Source of the DNA: Candidatus Aenigmatarchaeota archaeon
GTDB taxonomy: Archaea > Aenigmatarchaeota > Aenigmatarchaeia > CG10238-14 > SpSt-28
Length of the DNA: 41,086 bases
Assembly (NCBI GenBank): GCA_018920305.1
Contig: JAHLMO010000004.1
Coordinates: 1 to 41,086, forward strand
Reading direction: 5' to 3'
Shown here: positions 15,946-25,386 of the stretch, piece after piece
How the letters are laid out: every line of letters begins with the position of its first letter
How positions within the stretch are numbered: position 1 is the first letter of the stretch
Translations under genes and position numbers: made by a program
Notes under the pieces: generated by a model
What the model saw: only the letters and a program-made list of their open reading frames with translations
Databases searched by the model: none
Told to the model about the DNA's origin: nothing

Positions 15946-17212
15946 TTTCTCCTACTAAAAAATTAGAATAAATGTTAGTAACTTTTACATTAGTAAAGTC
16001 TCCAAAATTTGCATTTTTTAAAAATATTGGTTTATAATAAATATTTCTTGCAATGTATCCATCTTCTATTTTTTCATCTACTAAAACTTCTCCTTTCCAA
16101 TTTAACCACTTTTTATTATTTTCTAAAGTAATTTCCCTAATTAAGTTATGCAAAATTTTAGACCTTTCATCTATTATTTTTGAATGTAATTGTTTTAATT
16201 TAGCTGCATATGTATTTGGTCTTGGAGAAAATTTTGATAGATTAACTACATCTGGTTTTAATTCTTTTATTAATTCTATTGTTAATTCAAAATCTTTTTC
16301 TGTTTCTGTAGGATATCCTACAATAATATCTGTTGCTATAGTTATATCCTTTATTTTACTTCTAAAAATATTTATCCAATCCAAAAATTCTTCTACTGTA
16401 TATCCTCTTCTCATATCATTTAAAACTTTATTAGATCCACTTTGTACTGGAACATGCAAGAATTTAAATATTTTTTCATTTTTAAATAATTCTGCTAATT
16501 TTTCAACTTCTAATTTTTTAAAATGTAAAGGATTCATCATACCTACTCTAATCCAAAATTTACCTTCTATTTCTATTAAACTTTCCAAGAGATCTATTAA
16601 ATTTGTTCCAATATCTTTTCCATATGCAGAATTATCTTGAGATGTTAGCCATATTTCTTTTGCATTGTTCTTTATGGCATTTATAACTTTTTCCTTTATA
16701 TCGCTTATTCTATAACTTTTTAAATTTCCTCTTGCTAATTTTGTTTCACAAAATGTACAAAAAGATAAGCATCCGCTTGCTATCTGAACTATTTCAATAA
16801 TTGGGTTAAATCTTATTGATGGTAATTTCGCTTTATTGGAATTTCCATTTAATTCTACTCTTTTTATTCCTATCAAAGAATCTTTTACAACTTCAACAAT
16901 TTTATCTATAGAATTTGGAGATATTAAACTAGCTTTTGAATTTATTTTTTCAACTCTTTCTTTTTCAGCTTTTGCCATACAACCAGCAACTATTAATGGT
17001 TTATTAAGGGAAGATAAATATCTAATTCTTTGTACCATTCTACTGGCTGTTGCTTGTTTTACTACACAAGTATTAATTATATTTATATCTGCTTTCTTTG
17101 GATCATTAACTAACTCAAATTCATTATTTAGCAACAGAGCTATAATAATTTCGCTATCATTCTTATTAGCTGCACATCCATAAGTTTCTATGTAAAACTT
17201 ATATCTTTGCAT
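15938..17212 (-). CDS. tRNA t6A methylthiotransferase (e-MtaB/CDKAL1 type)
   Basis: A 424-residue radical SAM enzyme expected to make ms2t6A at position 37 of ANN-decoding tRNAs. The N-terminal UPF0004 cluster ligands are C13 (ETYGCAANK), C49 (INTCVV) and C78 (VAGCMAKAE). The radical SAM cluster is C148-x3-C152-x2-C155 (ASGCLSFCTFC). A TRAM-like C-terminal domain follows (residues about 360-424, beginning GEVLVDEKIEDGYIARN). The GCAANK start and archaeal context favour MtaB over MiaB or RimO. The 3' end overlaps endonuclease V by 8 nt, and the start is 12 bp from the divergent ThiI start. Confidence 0.93.
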   Translation of the reverse strand: MQRYKFYIETYGCAANKNDSEIIIALLLNNEFELVNDPKKADINIINTCVVKQATASRMVQRIRYLSSLNKPLIVAGCMAKAEKERVEKINSKASLISPNSIDKIVEVVKDSLIGIKRVELNGNSNKAKLPSIRFNPIIEIVQIASGCLSFCTFCETKLARGNLKSYRISDIKEKVINAIKNNAKEIWLTSQDNSAYGKDIGTNLIDLLESLIEIEGKFWIRVGMMNPLHFKKLEVEKLAELFKNEKIFKFLHVPVQSGSNKVLNDMRRGYTVEEFLDWINIFRSKIKDITIATDIIVGYPTETEKDFELTIELIKELKPDVVNLSKFSPRPNTYAAKLKQLHSKIIDERSKILHNLIREITLENNKKWLNWKGEVLVDEKIEDGYIARNIYYKPIFLKNANFGDFTNVKVTNIYSNFLVGEII

Positions 17213-17224
17213 AATTTGATTTTT

Positions 17225-18568
17225 ATGTATAATTCTATTTTAGTTGGTGTAGATGAAATTTGGTTAAAATCAGAAGTAAAAAGAAAAAAATTAATGAAAA
17301 TTTTGTTAGAAGATATAAAAAAGAGAATTAATACAGAAAAAATTATAGAAAAGAGAGGAAGAATTATAATAGATGAATATAATGATGAATATCTAGAAAA
17401 ATTAAAAAAAGTTTTTGGAATTAAAGTAATCTATCCAGCTATTAAGGTAAAATCTGATATAGATGAAATATCTAAAGCAGCTTTAATTTTGCTAGAAAAT
17501 TCAAATTTAAGTTTTAAAGTAAAGACTAAAAGAGTTTATAAAGGATTTTCAAAAAATTCTTTAGAAGTAAATAGGGAAGTTGGAGATTTTATAGTTAAAA
17601 ATAAGAATTTAAAAGTTGATTTAAAGAAGCCAGAAAAAATAATTTATGTAGAAATTCATAAAAAATTTTCTTTTGTTAGCGATAAAAAAATTAAATGCTT
17701 AGGTGGTTTACCTATTGGAAGTGAGGGGAAAGCAATAATGTTATTCTCTGGTGGAATTGATTCTATGGTAGCTTCAATATTAATAGGTAAAAGAGGAATA
17801 AATTTAGATTTTTTATTCATTAATTTAGGCGGTAATGTAATGGAATATTTTATAGTAAGGGCTTTTGAAAAAATAAAAGAATATTTTCCTTATTCTAAAC
17901 TTTTTATATTAGATTTTGATTTTGAAAATTTTTTTAAAATAAGAGAAGGTTATAGACAAATTTGTTTTAAATATTTAATTTATAAAGTTGCTGAGGAATT
18001 TTCAAAATTTAATAATTATAAAGCTATAGTTAGCGGAGAGAGTATTGGCCAGGTATCTTCTCAAACTTTTGATTCTTTAATACTATTAGAAAATCAAATT
18101 GAAGTTCCGATATTAAGACCTTTAATTTCATTTAATAAAGATGAAATAGTCGAACTTGGAAAAAAATTTGATTTGCTAGAATTTAGAGCTTCAGAATTAT
18201 GCCAATTAGAAAAACATTCTAATGCACATCCGTCAGAAAATATTTTAAAGGAAGAATTTTCAAAATTGAATATTGATTTTAGAGATTTAATAAAGAATAT
18301 AAGAGAAGCAAAAAAAGAAGAATTGGACTTTTCTGTATTTATAGAGAATTATAATGAAGATTTAGTTGTTGTTGATATAAAAGAAGCTGATAAGTTAAAT
18401 TTTAAAAGTGATAAAGGTTATTTAATAGTTTGTTCTAAGGGAATTTTAGCTTATCATTATGCAAAAAAATTAAGAGAAAAAGGTATAAATGCATATGCTT
18501 TAGATTACAAGACAGCAACAAGATTGGGATATAAAGTTGAACAAATGAGTGTAGAAAATAATAAATAA
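17225..18568 (+). CDS. thiI: ThiI-type tRNA 4-thiouridine synthase with rhodanese-like end
   Basis: A protein of 447 residues from ATG 17225. An upstream ATG at 17207 adds six residues and would overlap the divergent MtaB gene; the later start fits ThiI N-termini. Residues 1-155 form the ferredoxin-like and THUMP region. The PP-loop ATPase SGGIDSM is at 175-181, with SGESIGQVSSQT further on, diagnostic of ThiI. C326 (ELCQLEKHSNAHPS) corresponds to the catalytic Cys of the synthase domain. A rhodanese-like tail carries C403 (LIVCSKG), the persulfide carrier position; many archaeal ThiI lack this domain. It thiolates U8 of tRNA, a near-UV sensor and tRNA stabiliser. The thioredoxin gene 26 nt downstream could reduce its disulfide. 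Confidence 0.93.
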   Translation: MYNSILVGVDEIWLKSEVKRKKLMKILLEDIKKRINTEKIIEKRGRIIIDEYNDEYLEKLKKVFGIKVIYPAIKVKSDIDEISKAALILLENSNLSFKVKTKRVYKGFSKNSLEVNREVGDFIVKNKNLKVDLKKPEKIIYVEIHKKFSFVSDKKIKCLGGLPIGSEGKAIMLFSGGIDSMVASILIGKRGINLDFLFINLGGNVMEYFIVRAFEKIKEYFPYSKLFILDFDFENFFKIREGYRQICFKYLIYKVAEEFSKFNNYKAIVSGESIGQVSSQTFDSLILLENQIEVPILRPLISFNKDEIVELGKKFDLLEFRASELCQLEKHSNAHPSENILKEEFSKLNIDFRDLIKNIREAKKEELDFSVFIENYNEDLVVVDIKEADKLNFKSDKGYLIVCSKGILAYHYAKKLREKGINAYALDYKTATRLGYKVEQMSVENNK

Positions 18569-18594
18569 CTTATAAATTTTATATAATATAAATA

Positions 18595-18921
18595 ATGAAC
18601 GAGTTAAAAAACTTAGAAGAGTTTGAAAATGTTTTAAAGGATTCAGAAAAATATGCGATATTAATAGATTTTTATGCAGATTGGTGCATGCCTTGTAAAT
18701 ATGTTGCACCAATATTAGAAAGAATCGAAGAAAAGTATAAAGATAAATTAAAAGTTCTTAAAATTAATGTTGAAGATTTTCCAGAAATAACGATGAAATT
18801 TGGAATTGTAGGTGTTCCAACGATTGTTATAATCAAAAATAGAGAAGAAATAGATAGATTTGTTGGTGCTGCGTCTGAAACTAAAATTATTGAATGGTTA
18901 AAGGAAAATAATATTATCTAG
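18595..18921 (+). CDS. trxA: Thioredoxin
   Basis: A 108-residue redox protein. The active site is WCMPCK (C31, C34) in FYADWCMPCK, with the cis-Pro strand GVPTIVII. The usual Gly after the first Cys is Met, a change seen in some archaeal thioredoxins and likely to shift redox potential. The length is normal and there is no signal peptide, so it acts in the cytoplasm. It is 26 nt downstream of thiI, suggesting a shared transcript and a reductant role for ThiI. It overlaps the convergent TYW1 gene by 8 nt. Confidence 0.96.
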   Translation: MNELKNLEEFENVLKDSEKYAILIDFYADWCMPCKYVAPILERIEEKYKDKLKVLKINVEDFPEITMKFGIVGVPTIVIIKNREEIDRFVGAASETKIIEWLKENNII

Positions 18922-19951
18922 TTTTTTTAGTAATCCATCTATCTACATATCTTTCTTTATTTTGTAAAACAACTACTCTAGATCTCTTATCTTCATCCAT
19001 ATATTCGAAATTTGGCAAATACTTTAATAATTCAAATGCCCATTCTTTTATTTCTTCGTGAGTTAACATATCTTCTTTTTTCAATCTTTTTGTTGATAAA
19101 CCTAAATGCATATATGATTTTACCTCAACAAAATGCGGATTTCCAATCTTAATTAATTCTGCCCAATTAGGTATTTTTGATTTATCATAATTTAAACTTC
19201 TTATTAATGTTATTCTAATTACTGTTCTACAATTAGCTTTAGATAAAAATTGTAAACTTTTATTCCATCTTTCCCACGCATCTTTGTAGAGAGGAACATT
19301 AACTTTTTTGAAAGTTTCGAAATCAGCTGCATTCATAGATAAATATAATTGCGTAGGTAATGCGTTTTCTTTTTGTAATTTTTCTAACATTTCTGGTTCT
19401 TGACCATTAGTAACTAAAAAAATTGATTTTGTTGAAGGAAGTGATTTTAAATAATTTACTAATTTATCTAGTTTTGGGTACATAGTTGGTTCTCCGCTTA
19501 ACGAAATTGCAAAATGAGATGGCATGCCATTAAAAATTTCTTTAAAAACTTTTTTATCAACTTTTGGATTTCCGCCGAAACCACTTAATAATCTTTTCCA
19601 TTCTTTTATCAAATTTTTTATTATTTCTTTTGGCTCGTCTACTTTATTTTCATCCATTTTTAAGAGTTTATAAAATTCTGTCGCTCTCCAGCAATATATA
19701 CATCTATTTTGACAAAACATTGCAGCAGGACTAAATTGCATACATCTTAGTGTTTCAATTCCATAAAATTTGTTTTTATAGCATCCACTCTCGCCTTCTA
19801 AGGCTTTTTCATGTAGATGACATATTTCGACAGCAGAATGATTGTATACACCATACCCAGCTTTAAGTAATTTTTTCTTCGTGTTTTCATCTATCTTTAT
19901 TTTATCTTCTATTATCTCTATTATCGAGAATTCTTCTTTAGAATTTTCCAT
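18914..19951 (-). CDS. taw1: TYW1, 4-demethylwyosine synthase
   Basis: A 345-residue radical SAM enzyme that condenses N1-methylguanosine-37 of tRNA-Phe with pyruvate to make the tricyclic wyosine core. The radical SAM cluster is C80-x3-C84-x2-C87 (FCQNRCIYCWR). The second cluster ligands C44, C57 and C70 keep the 13/13 spacing of the Pyrococcus enzyme. The SLSGEPTMYPKL and FLVTNGQEPEML segments are family hallmarks. It overlaps the thioredoxin gene end by 8 nt and is divergent from the HTH regulator, with 29 bp between. Archaea and eukaryotes only, which supports domain assignment. Confidence 0.96.
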   Translation of the reverse strand: MENSKEEFSIIEIIEDKIKIDENTKKKLLKAGYGVYNHSAVEICHLHEKALEGESGCYKNKFYGIETLRCMQFSPAAMFCQNRCIYCWRATEFYKLLKMDENKVDEPKEIIKNLIKEWKRLLSGFGGNPKVDKKVFKEIFNGMPSHFAISLSGEPTMYPKLDKLVNYLKSLPSTKSIFLVTNGQEPEMLEKLQKENALPTQLYLSMNAADFETFKKVNVPLYKDAWERWNKSLQFLSKANCRTVIRITLIRSLNYDKSKIPNWAELIKIGNPHFVEVKSYMHLGLSTKRLKKEDMLTHEEIKEWAFELLKYLPNFEYMDEDKRSRVVVLQNKERYVDRWITKKTR

Positions 19952-19980
19952 AAGATATATTTCCCTTCTATGAATTAATT

Positions 19981-20316
19981 ATGAAAATCTTATGCGAAGT
20001 TGTTAGTAACGAGTTTTTGCCTATAGTTAGAGCTTTGATATCTAAGAATTTAATAGAAAAATATGGATTTACACAAACTGAAGTAGCTGAAATATTAGGA
20101 GTATCTCAACCTCTAATTTCCTTTTATCTTTCTGGTTTAAGAGCAAAAAACGTTAAAAAATTTCTAGAAAACAAAAAGGAAGTTCTCGAAGAAATTGAAA
20201 ATCTATGTAGAAAAATTGTATACGAAAAAATAGACGAAAAAGAGCTTGCTCAAAAAATTATTGAAATAGCGAAAAAATGTTATAAAGAAGATAATGTGAT
20301 AATTCCATGCAGATAG
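19981..20316 (+). CDS. Archaeal HTH transcriptional regulator
   Basis: A 111-residue DNA-binding protein. The N-terminus (CEVVSNEFLPIVRALISKNLIEKYG) leads into a helix-turn-helix, FTQTEVAEILGVSQPLISFYLSG, residues 30-52. This arrangement is that of a small archaeal regulator family (COG2522-like, from memory), in which the HTH follows a conserved CE-V--FLP-(V/I)R start. The C-terminal third is a charged helix with a final C-R. The target is unknown. Its stop codon directly abuts the stop of the convergent ABC permease gene. Confidence 0.85.
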   Translation: MKILCEVVSNEFLPIVRALISKNLIEKYGFTQTEVAEILGVSQPLISFYLSGLRAKNVKKFLENKKEVLEEIENLCRKIVYEKIDEKELAQKIIEIAKKCYKEDNVIIPCR

Positions 20317-21555
20317 CTATTCGTATCTTAATGCTTCTATAGCTTCTAATTTCGAAGCCCTTTTAGCTGGGAAATATCCGGCAAGAGTTCCACTTAAAAA
20401 TCCAATTAGAAGAGCAATACCGATTGAAGTATACTCAATAGTAAAGAAATTTTCTATTCCAGCTCTAAATATCGTGGAACTCATATAACTAGTTACTATA
20501 TATTGTAGACCTAAAGAAAGAAGTATTCCAATTATGCAACCAATGATAGAGCCAATCAATCCTATTATTGCAGATTCAAATAAGAAAATTTTTAGAATAT
20601 CTCTGTTTCTTGCTCCTATCGCTTTTAATATTCCTATTTCTTTTGTTCTTTCCATGACAGCTGTAAACATGGTATTAGAAATTCCTACAGAACCAACTAA
20701 AATAGAAACAAAAGCTATCGATAGAAGAAACAATGATAAAGTAGATAGAGTTTCTGAAACTATGCTTCTGTAAAAGGAAGGAGTTACTATTGTAAAAGTT
20801 TCTCTTCCCTCTCTTTCTCTTCTTAAATATAATAGAAGTTCATAAACCTTTTTTCCAACTTCTTCTATATCGTAATCATTTCTAACTTTTATTACAATAT
20901 GGCTTAATTGATTATTCGTTTCATAAATTTTTTTAAAATCTTTAATCGAAATAAAAACTGCTCTATCAAAATTGCTTAACATTCCGCCAGCTTCATTTAA
21001 TATTCCAACTACTCTAAATGTTTTATTTAGTATTTGAATTTTATCTCCAACTTTTATATTTTCCTTAAAAAATTCGGTAGAAGCTCTAAATCCAAGAATT
21101 ACTTCTCCTTCTTTTTCTATAAACCTTCCATATTTAATTCCAATTCTTTCTGCCTCTATTTTTTTCCAAGAATCGATACCATAAATTCCATATACATTTA
21201 GTCCGTATTCTTCTCTCTTATACCTAACAGGTAAATTATGATAGAATACTCCATAGACATTTTCTACACCATCAATTTTTTTAATTCTCTCTACATCGCT
21301 TTCAGAAAAAGTAGCAGTTCTTGCAAATGCGAATTGTAGCTTTCTGCCCATCTGAACTGGTAATATAGTTATGATGTCTGAACCTAAACTTTTTTCTAAG
21401 CTATAAGCAATGCTTTTTTCCATAGCTTTTCCTAAATTAAATATTGCTACAAAAACGGCAGTTCCAATTATAATTCCTAGAATTGTTAAAAAACTTCTTA
21501 GTTTTCTTCTTTGTAAATTTTTGAAAACAATAATAAGAATTTCAATTAAATTCAT
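20317..21555 (-). CDS. MacB/FtsX-type ABC transporter permease
   Basis: A 412-residue membrane protein. One transmembrane helix near residues 17-40 is preceded by the NLQRRKLRSFLTILGIIIGT signature. A large external MacB-type domain (about 45-265) and three C-terminal helices (about 275-300, 325-350, 375-400) follow, ending with PAKRASKLEAIEALRYE, the classical FtsX/MacB end. Such systems do mechanotransmission or export of peptides, lipoproteins or metabolites rather than import. It is the last gene of a three-gene operon with ATGA overlaps on its upstream side. The substrate is not evident. Confidence 0.92.
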   Translation of the reverse strand: MNLIEILIIVFKNLQRRKLRSFLTILGIIIGTAVFVAIFNLGKAMEKSIAYSLEKSLGSDIITILPVQMGRKLQFAFARTATFSESDVERIKKIDGVENVYGVFYHNLPVRYKREEYGLNVYGIYGIDSWKKIEAERIGIKYGRFIEKEGEVILGFRASTEFFKENIKVGDKIQILNKTFRVVGILNEAGGMLSNFDRAVFISIKDFKKIYETNNQLSHIVIKVRNDYDIEEVGKKVYELLLYLRREREGRETFTIVTPSFYRSIVSETLSTLSLFLLSIAFVSILVGSVGISNTMFTAVMERTKEIGILKAIGARNRDILKIFLFESAIIGLIGSIIGCIIGILLSLGLQYIVTSYMSSTIFRAGIENFFTIEYTSIGIALLIGFLSGTLAGYFPAKRASKLEAIEALRYE

Positions 21556-22700
21556 TTCTTTTTTTTCTTAGAAAAAGATTTATAAATAATTATACTCAAA
21601 ATTATAAAAATTGATATAACGATGATATACAAAATAGGAAACATTTGAATAGATTGATTTGATCGTTGAACGTTTTTTATTCTTGATTGATATTTTTGAG
21701 AAATTATAAGATTAGAAGTTTCTATCGAAATTTCTTTTTCTTCTTCGTATTTATTATTCAAGGAGTCAAAATAAGTTAAACTAACTAATAAAAACTCTTT
21801 TAAATCAACATCGACTATATCATAATCTCCAGAATTCAATTCCTCTATAAAAAATGATTTTTCATTAATTTTTATTAAAATATTCTTTGCTTTTGATAAA
21901 CCAACGTTTACAATTTTTATGCTTACTCTATTTTCATAAACATCTTCTAGAAGAACATCTAATTTTGGTTTTGCTAAAACCTTTAATGAAAAGCTTTTTG
22001 TTTCATTAAAAATTCTTGAATAATCTTCATCAAAATATGAAATTAGGAATGGAATGCTATAATATCCTACGCTAGTCCAAGAATTAGCTAAAAGTGTAAT
22101 TGAAATTTTTGAAGATTCAAATTTTCTAATTTCTTTAATATAGAATTCATCTTTATGTGGAATTATATTTTGATTTGGTAAAATTTTTATTTTAACATCT
22201 CTTGCACTAGAATAACCACTATTATAAATTTCTAGTGTAACTGTAATGTTTTTTCCTAATTCTAAATATTCGCTTGAGAATTCAACATTTTTTATAAATA
22301 GAATTGGAAATCTAATAATTTTAATAGGAATATTGAGATCGAAGCTTTTCTTTTCAGAATCTATATAATATGAAATGTATGCTTTAATATTTGTTGTTTT
22401 TGCATTTTCACTTGTTTTAATTAAAAAACTTTGAGAAAATAAAGAGTTTGGAATTAGCTTTTCTAAATTAAATCTTTTTGGATAAATTTCTATATATTCG
22501 TTACTTTCGAAAATAATGTTTATAGATCTTATTTCATTTTTTGTAGGATTTTGAATATTTAAAATTAAAGTTGCATACGAATTTGGATATATTTCTTTTT
22601 CTGAAATTTGATAATTAACAATAAGCTGAGAATAGGTTGGAAACACTAGGAAAAAACCCAAAAACAATACTAATGTTTTTATTAAATTTTTCTTTGTCAT
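21552..22700 (-). CDS. Exported CARDB-like protein of the ABC operon
   Basis: A 382-residue protein with an N-terminal signal peptide (about 1-25, ending VFPTYSQ), repeated beta-sandwich-like segments, and a C-terminal transmembrane helix (about 355-376) followed by KKKKK. The NPTKNEI, NSGYSSARDVKI and NVGLSKAKNILI pieces look like CARDB/NEW3 extracellular domains. It overlaps both flanking ABC genes by 4 nt, so it is very likely a dedicated partner, analogous to membrane-fusion or ligand-presenting proteins of MacB-like systems. Archaeal MacB operons often carry such a COG1361-like protein. The exact partner is unknown. Confidence 0.82.
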   Translation of the reverse strand: MTKKNLIKTLVLFLGFFLVFPTYSQLIVNYQISEKEIYPNSYATLILNIQNPTKNEIRSINIIFESNEYIEIYPKRFNLEKLIPNSLFSQSFLIKTSENAKTTNIKAYISYYIDSEKKSFDLNIPIKIIRFPILFIKNVEFSSEYLELGKNITVTLEIYNSGYSSARDVKIKILPNQNIIPHKDEFYIKEIRKFESSKISITLLANSWTSVGYYSIPFLISYFDEDYSRIFNETKSFSLKVLAKPKLDVLLEDVYENRVSIKIVNVGLSKAKNILIKINEKSFFIEELNSGDYDIVDVDLKEFLLVSLTYFDSLNNKYEEEKEISIETSNLIISQKYQSRIKNVQRSNQSIQMFPILYIIVISIFIILSIIIYKSFSKKKKK

Positions 22701-23380
22701 GATAATTTTTCTTCTATAATTTTTCCATCTTTAATTCTTATTATTCTATCTGCATATCTAGTCAATTCTTGATTATGAGTAACCATAATAATTGTCGTGC
22801 CACTATTATTTATTTTTTCAAATATTTTCATTACTTCCATCGCAGATTTATAATCTAAATTTCCTGTTGGTTCGTCTGCTAAAAGAATTTTAGGATTATT
22901 AGCTATTGCTCTAGCTATTGCAACCTTTTGTTGTTGACCTCCAGATAACTGGTTTGGTCTATTATAAAATCTTTCCTTTTCTAAACCAACTAATTCTAAT
23001 AATTCCATTGCTTTTTCTTTTGCATATTCTCTTGATTTTCCAGAAATTAACATTGGAAGCATTACACTTTCTAATGCATTTAAATATGGAAATAGATAAA
23101 AGAATTGAAATACAAAACCAATTTTTTCTCTTCTTATTAATGCTAATTCATTATCATCAAGCTTTGAAACATCTTCATTATCTATTATAACTTTTCCTTT
23201 AGATGGTTTATCTAAACAACCAATTATGTGAAGTAATGTTGATTTACCAGAGCCAGAGGGACCAAGAATACATAAAAACTCGCCTTTATCTACTTCTAAA
23301 TTGATTCCTTTCAAAACATAAACTTTAGAATTTCCAATAATATAATATTTCCAAATATTCTCTAGCTTTATAATTTTCAT
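22697..23380 (-). CDS. MacB/LolD-type ABC transporter ATP-binding protein
   Basis: A 227-residue ATPase. Walker A is GPSGSGKST (40-48), the Q-loop VFQFFYLFPYLNALESV is typical of the LolD/MacB subfamily, the signature is LSGGQQQKVAIARA, Walker B is ILLADEPTGNLD and the switch His is in VTHNQE. It is the first gene of the operon with the exported protein and the permease. Family knowledge suggests an export or mechanotransmission complex. Length and motifs are complete. Confidence 0.96.
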   Translation of the reverse strand: MKIIKLENIWKYYIIGNSKVYVLKGINLEVDKGEFLCILGPSGSGKSTLLHIIGCLDKPSKGKVIIDNEDVSKLDDNELALIRREKIGFVFQFFYLFPYLNALESVMLPMLISGKSREYAKEKAMELLELVGLEKERFYNRPNQLSGGQQQKVAIARAIANNPKILLADEPTGNLDYKSAMEVMKIFEKINNSGTTIIMVTHNQELTRYADRIIRIKDGKIIEEKLS

Positions 23381-23458
23381 ATAATAAATTTACGATAAAT
23401 GGAAAATTTAAAAATTATCAAAAATTTAATGGATTGTGTTCTGAGAAATCAAGAAAGC

Positions 23459-24274
23459 TTAAGAAATTAAAGTTCTATTTAAAAGTTTAAGGAATTGAAA
23501 CAATATATATGCAAGATTTATAGCACTTTCTTTATTTTCTATTACAAATTCAACAAAATCTATTGCAACTATTTTTTTTATTTCTAATGAATTTATTATC
23601 TTGTAAATTTCATACATATTCAATCCAAAAGCTTCGGGAAAATTAGATTTTATCAAATAGTTTTCCATAACATCTACATCAAAGCTTATGTAAGTGCTTT
23701 CATATGATTTTAAGAAATTATTTATCTTTTTGATTGAATTTTCTAAATTTTCCTTTATATCAAAACTTGTAATATATTTAATTTTTTTATATTTTAAAAA
23801 CTCTTTTTCATCTTCATCCAAACTTCTTATACCTATTAGAAAAATTCTCTTAGAATCGATGGATTCTAACAGTCTTCTTAACCATGTAGCTCTTGAATAT
23901 TTATTTTCGTAGAAATTTTTTAAATCGGCATGTGCATCAAATATTAAAAATGAAAAATCTTCTTTGAATACTTGAGAAGAAAAAAACGTTATTAAATGAT
24001 TAGAAGAGAATATAATCGGAATTTTTTTATCGCTAGAAATTTTTAATATTTTTTGATAGATTTCTTCGAATTTTTTAATCCTTATATTTCCAAAATCAAA
24101 AATTTTTAAATTTTTCATTACATTATCAAAATTTTTAGGATCTAAAGGTTCTATATCTGCAAACTCTCTTAGTTTTTCTAAGTTTTTCTTTTCACTTTTT
24201 GTTTGATAAAAAGAAATTAGGCAAACATTAGATTCTTCGTATCCATGAATTGCAAATTTGAATTTTTTTACCAT
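23459..24274 (-). CDS. Ureohydrolase-family protein (agmatinase/arginase-like)
   Basis: A 271-residue protein of the arginase/agmatinase fold, which hydrolyses guanidino compounds to urea using a dinuclear Mn centre. All six metal-ligand positions can be found: H93 (SSNHLIT, in place of GGDHS), D113, H115 and D117 (FDAHADL), D199 and D201 (SFDVDVM). The late IDFVEF corresponds to the usual D-VE- segment. Two substrate-site features differ: the common SHGT or SHAT segment is SRAT, and GGDHS is SSNH. Agmatinase would feed polyamine synthesis, but the altered pocket leaves the substrate open. It lies 1 nt downstream of trm1 on the same strand. Confidence 0.8.
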   Translation of the reverse strand: MVKKFKFAIHGYEESNVCLISFYQTKSEKKNLEKLREFADIEPLDPKNFDNVMKNLKIFDFGNIRIKKFEEIYQKILKISSDKKIPIIFSSNHLITFFSSQVFKEDFSFLIFDAHADLKNFYENKYSRATWLRRLLESIDSKRIFLIGIRSLDEDEKEFLKYKKIKYITSFDIKENLENSIKKINNFLKSYESTYISFDVDVMENYLIKSNFPEAFGLNMYEIYKIINSLEIKKIVAIDFVEFVIENKESAINLAYILFQFLKLLNRTLIS

Positions 24275-24275
24275 T

Positions 24276-25364
24276 TTATGAATTTTTAAATATTTTTATT
24301 AGTTCTTCGAAATAAGAAGTTCTTATTGATTTAGAGTCAAGATAACTTTTACTGGCTTTTAAATTTTTTTCTTTTAATTTCTGAATTAAAAAGTTTATAC
24401 TTTTTACATTAGTTTTTAATTTTTTTGCTAGAAGATGAGTATTGAAAGATATTGGAGGTATTGTATAATCTTCTGCAATATCGTTTAGAGCTTTTTCAAA
24501 AATTTTTCTTACTTCTGGATTTTCGACATTTTTAATAGATTTTTCAATATACTTTTCATCAAAAAGTTTTCCTATATATGTAGGTCCAAAATGCGAGAAC
24601 TTTTCATTACATATTTCGCATTTTTCATGAATACCAATTTTTTTGTTTAAACATGCTTTACAAAAACTTATAAAGTTTATATTTTCTCTAAGGTTCTTTT
24701 CAATTTTCTTTATAGACGATTTTTTAAGAATTATATATACTTTAGCGAAATGTTTTTCTGAAAAACTAAAAACCACATTTGAAATATATTCGAATGCACT
24801 AAAAAAATTAATAGTTTCTGAAATTAAATTTCTAATAGCAATTTCCCTTTCCATGTCATTTTCATAACAAAATATTCCATATCTCATTAAACATTTATCA
24901 CTATATTTTCCAGCTAGAGTTGCAATATCTGTTGCTGTTAAAGATAAAAGAGTTTCCTTAGATAAAAAATCTAAAATGTATGGAAAGAAAGATATTGGAG
25001 ATCCAAACGGATCTATATCTATTATATTAAACTTTTCGTTTAATTTACATTTCAAATTCTTTGCATTTTCGTTTAATATATTTATCTTTACATCGTTTAT
25101 TTTTGCATTTAATTTTAGATATTCTATTGCTTCTCTACTAACATCATTTGAATAAACCTCTAAATAGGGAATAGATTTTTTTATTCTTATCGAATTTGCA
25201 CCTATTGAAGCCAATAAATCTAGAAATTTATAATTCTCTTTTGCAAAATTTTTATAAATTTCGATATTTAGATTTCTTACAATTTTCATTTGCGGATTAT
25301 AAAAACTCTTTTTGTTTAGTAGCTTATTTAGTTTCAATTTAATATCTTCTTCAAAAATTTCCAT
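24276..25364 (-). CDS. trm1: tRNA (guanine26-N2)-dimethyltransferase Trm1
   Basis: A 362-residue SAM-dependent enzyme that methylates G26 of tRNAs. SAM-binding features are FLDLLASIGANSIR (motif I region), VYSNDVS (motif II) and DIDPFGSP (116-123). Trm1-specific TATDIATLAGKYSDKCL follows. A C-terminal zinc-binding region shows two CxxC pairs (FCKAC, KCEIC), and the end has the helical domain with YTIPPISFNTHLLAKKL typical of archaeal Trm1. It is the first gene of a pair with the ureohydrolase. Its start is about 22 nt from the 23S rRNA promoter on the opposite strand. Confidence 0.95.
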   Translation of the reverse strand: MEIFEEDIKLKLNKLLNKKSFYNPQMKIVRNLNIEIYKNFAKENYKFLDLLASIGANSIRIKKSIPYLEVYSNDVSREAIEYLKLNAKINDVKINILNENAKNLKCKLNEKFNIIDIDPFGSPISFFPYILDFLSKETLLSLTATDIATLAGKYSDKCLMRYGIFCYENDMEREIAIRNLISETINFFSAFEYISNVVFSFSEKHFAKVYIILKKSSIKKIEKNLRENINFISFCKACLNKKIGIHEKCEICNEKFSHFGPTYIGKLFDEKYIEKSIKNVENPEVRKIFEKALNDIAEDYTIPPISFNTHLLAKKLKTNVKSINFLIQKLKEKNLKASKSYLDSKSIRTSYFEELIKIFKNS

Positions 25365-25386
25365 ATTTTAGAAAACAAACGAAAGC

